In this document: one piece after another, positions 57,170 to 64,000 of the stretch
Layout: the number at the start of each line of letters is the position of its first letter
Numbering within the stretch: the stretch's first letter is position 1
Assembly: GCA_022813625.1 (NCBI GenBank)
Contig: JAKLMB010000016.1
Span: 186,001-250,000 of the forward strand
Direction of reading: 5' to 3'
Origin: Aaosphaeria pasadenensis
Lineage: Eukaryota > Ascomycota > Dothideomycetes > Pleosporales
Length of the DNA: 64,000 nucleotides
Notes under the pieces: model-generated
Seen by the model: only the letters and a program-made list of their open reading frames with translations
Databases searched by the model: none
Told to the model about the DNA's origin: nothing
Made by a program: the position numbers and the translations under genes

Positions 57170-60100
57170 TTTTTCCATATCGAGTTTACGATCATTTGAT
57201 CACATACCTAGAGCTTTGCCAGTAGCAAGATAGGATATGACGAGGCAATTCTTCACTCGAGCAGGAGACCGCGCCAGAAGGAAGGCGAAGAGGACATACT
57301 GGGAACGGTAATGCTTTGCAGAGCTGGTCGCAACGAATCCTCAACCCGAGCCACAGGCTAGACTTTGTTATCAAGAATCTTCGGCTCTAGGCCTCCGAGC
57401 CTGGGATCACCCCCGGTGAATTGATACCTGGATCTATTCGATGTAGCTCAGATAGATTGGTTTTGCCCACTGATACTCGTTCAATGTCTGCCTACTGCAG
57501 ATTTCTCAACTAAAAATGCTATTTTCCAAAGTCAAAGTGATCTTATTCCAATAGTACCATCATTCGCAGTCAGCATTTCCCTGGTGCCTCAACTGTGTAT
57601 AATTTATTATGCCAACCACTACCCCTTCTACTATAGTATTGCGGATGCCCACGCCGAATGCAAAAAAAAAATGGTGTCCTTGCTTACGTCACCTTCGGTA
57701 TCACTTCTTCACGGGATCATGCCAAGCATCACCAACTATAAGAATGCACGATATCACTTATTTGCATACTCTATTGCTTTGAAAGATGTAAAAGTATATA
57801 TTTCATGTATATTAAACTGCAATACGCACAGTTTTGAATGGGTTATTGTTGTATTCCATTTTCTGTTATTCTTGTTGCGTTAAATAAGTCATTAAGAACC
57901 AGCACGTTAGGGAAAAGAAATAATGCACATGAACTGATAATAATACTTCAATCCATAAAACCTGCTATTATATATATATATTCTCTCTTCCTATCTACTA
58001 AAAATAATCCATGCAAGATAAAATGGATAATTAAGCAATATCCTGGAAGTTCGTGTCAGGCATTGGAGACAATAACATGTTAAGCTTGTCTGTAACCACA
58101 TCAGTCAAGGAATGCCGCAAGTATACCCAACTGCAACCAAAAGAGTAAGTGTCGCGAATCGGAGTATAGCAAAGAATTCAATCAATTATTTAACATCTAC
58201 TACGGAAGACCTCCTTGATATCATGCGTGATATCGAAGGTGCCACTAGGTAAACGTATATGTAACGCTATGTCCTTGTGCTTCTGTAGTGGTATTGTACC
58301 CTAGGTAGTAGTTACTACATGTTGTTATCGAAGTTTATAACATAGTCATCAATTCTAATATTGTGATACTGTTGTTGCAGTACCATATCTACATTGACGA
58401 TCCACGCTCATGTTCTATTCTCACGTCGATGTTGATGTTCCATGTAGATGCTCATGTGCCATCTGTCTAGGACATTCAAATATCTCATACCGAGGGCGAT
58501 GCTACAGGGGACAATACCACTGTTGTTGCGTTCGTATCACCCAATTATCATAGTTCTCCGGCATATAGCTTCTCCATACCTAATCTAGTAACTTCGGCGA
58601 TCACTCTAAGGGTTTCTGCGTTTTCCCTCTGAATGGGAACAACAATATATACTCCCGCATACGAATCGAGAGGAAATCGGTGATATAGTACGACCGCGCC
58701 TCCCTCTAAGCCAGTAGACATCATGAAATCCGCACCTGAGCAAGCACATATGGCACTGTTCTGGTACGAAAGAAGGTCATCTGGCGAGCATGCGACTGTT
58801 TGAGCGACGTTCAGCAAGCTGCAGCAACCGAAGAGCATATATATTTCAAGGGGTTGGTTGAACTGTTTGGTTACAAATCGTTAGCACGAATATCACACGG
58901 GTTGAACGGGTTTCCTCTTTTGGAATCTGTATATGTGGTGGTGGTGGTGGTGGAACAGTCGCACGAACGAGAGCGCTCAGGAGCACCGTAAGGACTAGAT
59001 TCAATGGCAGAGCCAAAATATATCATGAGGTCTCAGAATGTGGTGCGAGGAGCTGCGGAGGAATATTTTCTGATATGCGACGAGTGATTGTTACTGTCCG
59101 TCTGTATAGTAGTGAAGTGGTTAGAGGGATACTCGGGGGAGGTCGGGATGTGGGCTAGGCTGGAGACGAAGGAACTGATCCAGGGGCGATTACATAAGCC
59201 ACCGACGTGATTGTCATCAAAACAACAATGGATGAGACGGGCACGCTTCCGCAGCGCTATCCTGCACGTGTCCAGGAAGTGTTCAGGTGAGCAGTGAAGA
59301 AGAAGGGTGACTGGCTTGGAGAGAAGAGAGACACCCGACCCCGATGCGGATGTTTTGATCACGGCCGACCGGGATCCGCGTTACGATGCGAGCACTGACG
59401 ACCGACTCGCTCCGCAGCTATCCTGAAGGTACCGTGCCATATATAGTACACGACTTGACGCGCACAGCGTTTTGGGTGACCTGAGTGACCTGGAGGACTA
59501 CACGAACGCGTCGCAAACTTGCAATATATATTATGGACTATTATTGAGCAAGGTGGGTTGGTGATAATGTTTGATTCTGCTGGATGGGCGAGACGAACGC
59601 ATGTTAGCAACCGACATTTGCTCTGCTTCAACGAGAAGCTTGAAACATCAGCTTGTAGCCGACCGAAAGAGGCTAGTGCATCAGCGATGGTGTGTTAGGT
59701 GAGTATGACGTTTGCAGAGTGGGTAGATGGACCGTAGTAAGTTACTTTGAAGGCGGATCGTAACTATTAATGTAATTGGTGGTGGTGGCCCGAGCAAAGG
59801 GAAGGAAAGAAAAGGAAAGGTGCATCTGTTTCTTGTTTCTTGTTTCTTGGGAGGGGGAGAAGGATGAGGGAGCTTGGAGGAAGAAGAGGAGGTGGAGGAG
59901 AAAGAGGAGACGCCCAATTGACCCCGAAAGAATAATAATGATGCACCGTTGATTATTTCGTGCTGGCCGGTAAATTACGAGTACAATATCGACGCCCTCT
60001 GGGACTGGATGCACCTCACCTAATCTGTGCTTTAAGGGCATTCTTGATCAATTCGTGGGCCTGGAGCGCACCATATGAGGTGGCTGGGGACATGTCCAGT

Positions 60101-62694
60101 GTCCATCGTCTCCTACTACTGGCAGTACGGAGAGTAGTGGTGACTGCCCAGTGCCCAGTGCCCACCGCCTAACCGCCTACCCAACAAGCAGGCCTAGTAA
60201 TGTTTAGCAGCTCTGGGGGGCGGCTCATGTATTTTACTGACTGGACTATTCAGCTGATGAATGATGGGATCCATTCTTGGTGCGCGGATGCAAGCTGTGC
60301 ACGCTCCGCACACTCGACAAGCCCAAACCTTTGGCTACCTAGTACTTGTACTAACTAGTAGCAACGGCAAGGTAAGGTAAGGTATGTATGAGAGTGCAGC
60401 AAGCGAACCTAGCGGATATACCTAGTGGATAGAGAGAGGGAGGACGCACTCGGGGAGAGGGGCCAGGAGTGATGAATGATGGGTGCAGGATGCAGGCAGG
60501 GAAAAGGGCGAGAGCGCATCCGGAAGCCATAGCACACATAATAGTAATATGCGGAAGTCACATGAAACGGAGCAAGGAATGTATGTACTGTGTAAGAGTA
60601 GGGAGGAGTAGGTACTAGCTACACAATATACAGTAGTTACGAGTGACTACTGCCGGTATGAGTCCTCCGCCGGTTGCCAGGTAGTAGGGAGTAATCAGAG
60701 CATGTATTACGGAGTAGGGTGTTGATGTGCAGATTTTGGTGGTCGCTAGGGTGGTGGTGGTGGAGAGGTGTGCAAGTCGCGCATTCAGCCAGGCAGGGCA
60801 AGACAGGGCAAGGCAGTCAGGCTGAGAAACGGGCAGACGGGCGGTTAGGAAGGCTCATCAATAATGGGACCATCACGCACCATTACACAGTAGACACCAC
60901 CAAACCATTACTACCAAACTGCCACCAGACTCTACCGAGCTAGTTACGAATAAAGGGCGGAAAGTGAGATAGGAGGGGTTCTTGAGTGTGTAATCCGTAC
61001 TGCTGTAGGTGGTTGTTGTAGAGGCGAGTACGGAGTACGGAGTACTGTGTAGAGAGGGGGCGGCGAAGGCTGTTGATGATGATTATGACTACGATGATGA
61101 TGATGGTGGTGGTGGTTGGTGGTTATGGCCGGATATGTGAGATTGATCTCACAGCCTGCAACAACTGGCTGGGCTGAGTGATTGAGTGCGTTTCGGCCAC
61201 CGTACGAGTACCCAGGTAGTTAGCAGTAATACAGTAACCTTACGAGTAGAGGCAATATCTCCTAGGAGTCTAGGACTAAGTCACTGTGTAGGTGTAGGTG
61301 CTGGGTACGGGATATACTAGATGGTAGATAGTAGGTACTAGGTAATTACTAGGTAAGACCGTAAGACCACAAGAGAGATGGGGGGAAGAATAATAATGGA
61401 TTTACTATGGGATGAGAGGGAAAAAAGACCAGACCACCCACTCTCCCACTCACCCGCTGTAGGTAGGTAGTTTAGGTACGAGCGTCGTAGCACTGCTGAT
61501 TGATGTGATTGGTTTAGTACAAGCCTACAAGGTATGTACCGCACTGGTAGTGGCAATGGTTGTACCAGCCCAGCCCAGCAGTACACAGTACGGAGGAGTA
61601 CGGAGTAATAATGAGAGAGAGATTGAGAGTAAGTGAATGTATGAGTGACTGAGTCCAGTATTAAGTGAGAACTTGGAAACAAAGCATGCACTACCACCGC
61701 TACTACTCTACTTCCCACTGCTACGGCAACGGCAACGGTAACGGCAAGGAAGAAAAGCGGTATCACATTGGGGTCCTCTCTCTGTGTGTGTACTCTGTTC
61801 GATTGGCGTTACAGTCCGATGAGGGATGATACAGAGAGGGTACCTAGGTACTCCGCAATAGCGTTACCATCATTATCATCGCTATCACTAGTTATCGTTA
61901 TGATCATCAGAATTATTATCATTATCATCACCATTATCATCACTAGTAGGAACAAAACAGTACGGGAGTGAGTATGGAGTATTAAGAAGTAGTATCATTA
62001 TCGTGTGAGAAGGTACGTACCTAAGCGCAATGTAGGTGGTAGACAGGAGTGACAGGGACAGAGAGGGCGGAGAGGAGGAGAAGGAAGAGGTAACGGAGTA
62101 GAGAGTTTTGTGTGAGTAAGAGTGTGAGTAGACTGTACTGTAGTATACTGTGTAGTATACTGTGTAGTGTGTGTGTGTGTGTGTGTGTTGCGCGTAATTT
62201 GGCTCGCTCCTCCCATCCACCCCCCCAGGTCTTTGTTAGGCGGGTGGGCAAAGCATCACGTGACCTTGTTTATCGCTCCTGCCATTTTCTTAGGGTAGGC
62301 GACCGCTCCCCTCCTCTTCTACTGCTTGCTGAGCTGCTCACCCATTTTCCTCTCATACAACTTGCTCCCCATACAATTTGGCCTTCTACCTTTCCGCCTG
62401 CAAAACTCACAGTAAGTATACTCGCTTCGATTTATTTTATATATCGACCATTCACTGCGCATCCGCCGCAATATTCCACAACCTCCACTTCCTCTTTTTC
62501 CTCGCGTTTTTACCTCTTTCCTAGCTCCATTGACCCTTCTTCTGTCTTGTTTCTTCAACTTTCTGCGCGTCATCGCGTCCTTTCAAACCTCGTCGCCGTT
62601 GCCCTCGCGCCTGCTACTCTACCAGCACAACACTGACTCTCCATTCAGACTTGAAATCCACAACTTCAGTTTTCGCTATTCTGCAATCTTTCAG
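57170..62694. other. 5.5-kb region without a recognisable gene
   Basis: 57500-58400 is AT-rich. A 96-codon frame at 58548-58838 (minus) has protein-like composition but no recognisable domain. 59700-60000 carries TTTCTTG and GGAGGA repeats. 60550-62200 is dense in TAC/GTA words, including four of the TACGGAGTA copies, ATC/ATT repeats near 61906 and a GT run. 62220-62694 is pyrimidine-rich and is probably the NHP6 promoter and first leader exon. Confidence 0.5.
62167..62188. repeat. (GT)11 microsatellite
   Basis: A perfect 22-bp GT run about 850 bp upstream of the NHP6 start codon. Confidence 0.95.
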
Positions 62695-63021
62695 GTAAGT
62701 CATTTCTCTCTCAGAATCCATGTTTGCGCATCTTCGCGACCGTCCCTCGTGGTTTGCGATAGAATGCGCCCAACGCGCGCAAAGCACCCGAGCAACCTTC
62801 CTTAGCTATGGACGCGACCATTCTACACAACAACAACAACGTGTCGCGTCCTAACTGTGGTCCACTCCGCGAAACCACGTTGCAACCGTCATCATCGCCT
62901 GGCTGAATCTATTCCGATCGCCTCATTTCGGGATTCGGTTCCGCGAGTTGTCCATCCATCCAACCGTGTTTACTTTGAAACCCTCGCGTGAACTCACTGA
63001 CTGACATTGCCATCTTCACAG
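62695..63021 (+). other. Probable intron in the NHP6 5' untranslated leader
   Basis: A consensus donor (CAG followed by GTAAGT at 62695) and an acceptor (CATCTTCACAG ending at 63021) flank 327 bp. The acceptor lies 20 bp before the NHP6 ATG. The pyrimidine-rich flanks fit a spliced leader exon. Inferred from splice signals only. Confidence 0.5.
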
Positions 63022-63041
63022 CTCAATCCTCTACCTTAATC

Positions 63042-63515
63042 ATGCCTAAAGCAGAGTCCAAGACCCGTGGCAAGAAGGGCAAGGCCGACGGCGGCAAGAA
63101 GAAGAAGGGTGAGTCGTGTCATTTCTACCAGGTCTCATCCAAATGCTAACCGTGCCAGATCCCAACGCACCCAAGCGTGGTCTCTCCGCCTACATGTTCT
63201 TCGCCAACGAGCAGCGCGAGAAGGTCCGTGAGGAGAACCCCGGCATCAAGTTCGGTAAGTGTCAATTGCTCCAGTTCTCCCTCTAAATGAGCAAGCTAAC
63301 ATCTTCCAGGCGAGGTTGGCAAGATGCTTGGTGAGAGGTGGAAGGCTCTCTCCGAGAAGCAGCGCACTCCCTATGAGGCCAAGGCTGCTACCGACAAGAA
63401 GCGTTACGAGGAGGAGAAGGCCGCCTACCAGGTAAATTCTTCCCAATTACTCCATGCTCGGATTGTTATTAACAGTAGTCAGGCTGGCGCTGAGGATGAC
63501 GACGAGTCCGACTAA
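63042..63515 (+). CDS. NHP6: Non-histone chromosomal protein 6 (HMG-box protein)
   Basis: Four exons: 63042-63108, 63159-63254, 63310-63431 and 63483-63515, giving 105 residues; all introns are 50-55 nt. A basic N-terminal arm (KTRGKKGKADGGKKKK) precedes one HMG box: DPNAPKRGLSAYMFFANEQREKVREENPGIKFGEVGKMLGERWKALSEKQRTPYEAKAATDKKRYEEEKAAY. A short acidic tail follows (EDDDESD). Length and order match Nhp6 of yeasts and filamentous fungi. It binds and bends DNA without sequence specificity and works with the FACT histone chaperone in the nucleus. The last intron (51 nt) is a multiple of three and has no stop, so retaining it adds 17 residues before the acidic tail. Confidence 0.95.
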
Positions 63516-64000
63516 GCATTTGATCAAATTCATTTGCAAGTCCTCGTTTATCTCCACAGGCGCGACGTTCAATGCTAGGTCGGGCTGAACCAGTTCATCT
63601 TGGATGCATCCCGGCGGTGGTCATGGTGCAATGGTCCTAAGATGCGAAGCGGAATTATTCTCTTTGCGTTTATATGCTTTCTTATCATCTCTTTATCGGC
63701 TAGGTTCAGAAAGGTCAATTACATGATGTGAATAGGCGGCTATACCCCACGAACTGCTCTGCATGTTGCAGTGCGGCAATGGGTCAAGTCATCTATCAGT
63801 CACTGATGCTTCAGGCGTCCGTCGCGCTGCAGACGTGAAGGCATCACGATCTCATGACTTGTGTACACTAGTTTTAACAACGGTATGAAAGATCCGCTTT
63901 TTACCTTGACTGTTTGTTGTGCTTGAGTGATGTTCATTCCATTCTGACGTCGGGGAACCGGCGTAGCCATTGAAACTACCTGTCAGGTACTCTTCCTGAT
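63516..64000. other. NHP6 3' flank to the window edge
   Basis: 485 bp following the NHP6 stop codon. No gene, repeat or structured element was recognised; a gene could begin beyond the edge. Confidence 0.5.

Noticed and set aside
57425..57500. tRNA-like string (GATGTAGCTCAGATAGATTGG)
   Set aside because: It resembles a tRNA D-arm, but no pairing acceptor stem, anticodon arm or proper T-arm box follows at the right spacing.
58548..58838. 96-codon minus-strand frame as a gene
   Set aside because: Protein-like composition, but no known domain, no flanking exons found and no clear promoter; kept only as a remark in the intergenic entry.

Overview
The window is a 64-kb piece of nuclear DNA from a filamentous ascomycete (Pezizomycotina). 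The evidence is: short introns (mostly 50-70 nt) with GT-AG ends; intron-containing genes on both strands separated by long non-coding stretches; and clearly fungal proteins (Atg11, an Sfl1-like HSF factor, GH55 exo-beta-1,3-glucanase, Nhp6, Xpt1, Hom6, a DUF7137-type surface protein). I cannot name a genus. No ribosomal RNA, tRNA, CRISPR array or intact transposon was recognised.

Layout. 0.4-3.7 kb: a TBC-domain Rab-GAP (+). 6.9-9.0 kb: an Sfl1-type HSF transcription factor (-), followed by a 4.4-kb intergenic region full of purine-rich simple repeats. 13.4-19.3 kb: a compact group with an F-box protein (+), xanthine/hypoxanthine phosphoribosyltransferase (+), inositol monophosphatase (-) and a hotdog thioesterase (+). 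21.2-23.8 kb: a secreted GH55 glucanase (+). 26.4-27.3 kb: a DUF7137-like membrane protein (+). 28.2-31.9 kb: the Rad26/CSB repair ATPase (-). 33.3-36.1 kb: an accessory-looking pair, a stand-alone adenylation-domain enzyme (+) and a DJ-1/PfpI protein (-), arranged tail to tail. 37.1-39.9 kb: homoserine dehydrogenase (-) and a CCDC174-like nuclear coiled-coil protein (+), divergent. 39.9-49.2 kb: 9.2 kb with no gene that I can recognise. 49.2-49.8 kb: a small uncharacterised Cys-rich protein (+). 51.9-57.2 kb: Atg11 (-) and a CENP-H-like kinetochore protein (+) sharing a 237-bp divergent promoter. 57.2-63.0 kb: mostly non-coding. 63.0-63.5 kb: the HMG-box protein Nhp6 (+).

The genes are largely housekeeping and do not form one pathway. 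They cover purine salvage, inositol phosphate metabolism, Thr/Met biosynthesis, transcription-coupled repair, selective autophagy, kinetochore function, chromatin and vesicle traffic. Only the adenylation-enzyme/DJ-1 pair looks like accessory metabolism, and it is too small to call a biosynthetic cluster.

Exon-intron structures were built by hand: donor and acceptor sites were chosen so that reading frame and family similarity are both kept. All identifications rest on recognising motifs by eye; no database search was run. The signals that gene models do not explain are two short words (TACGGAGTA and TACTCGTA/TACGAGTA) strongly over-represented between genes, a GC-AG intron in the GH55 gene, and small repeat clusters in the promoters of the GH55 and DJ-1 genes. 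I did not find a convincing new multi-gene system.
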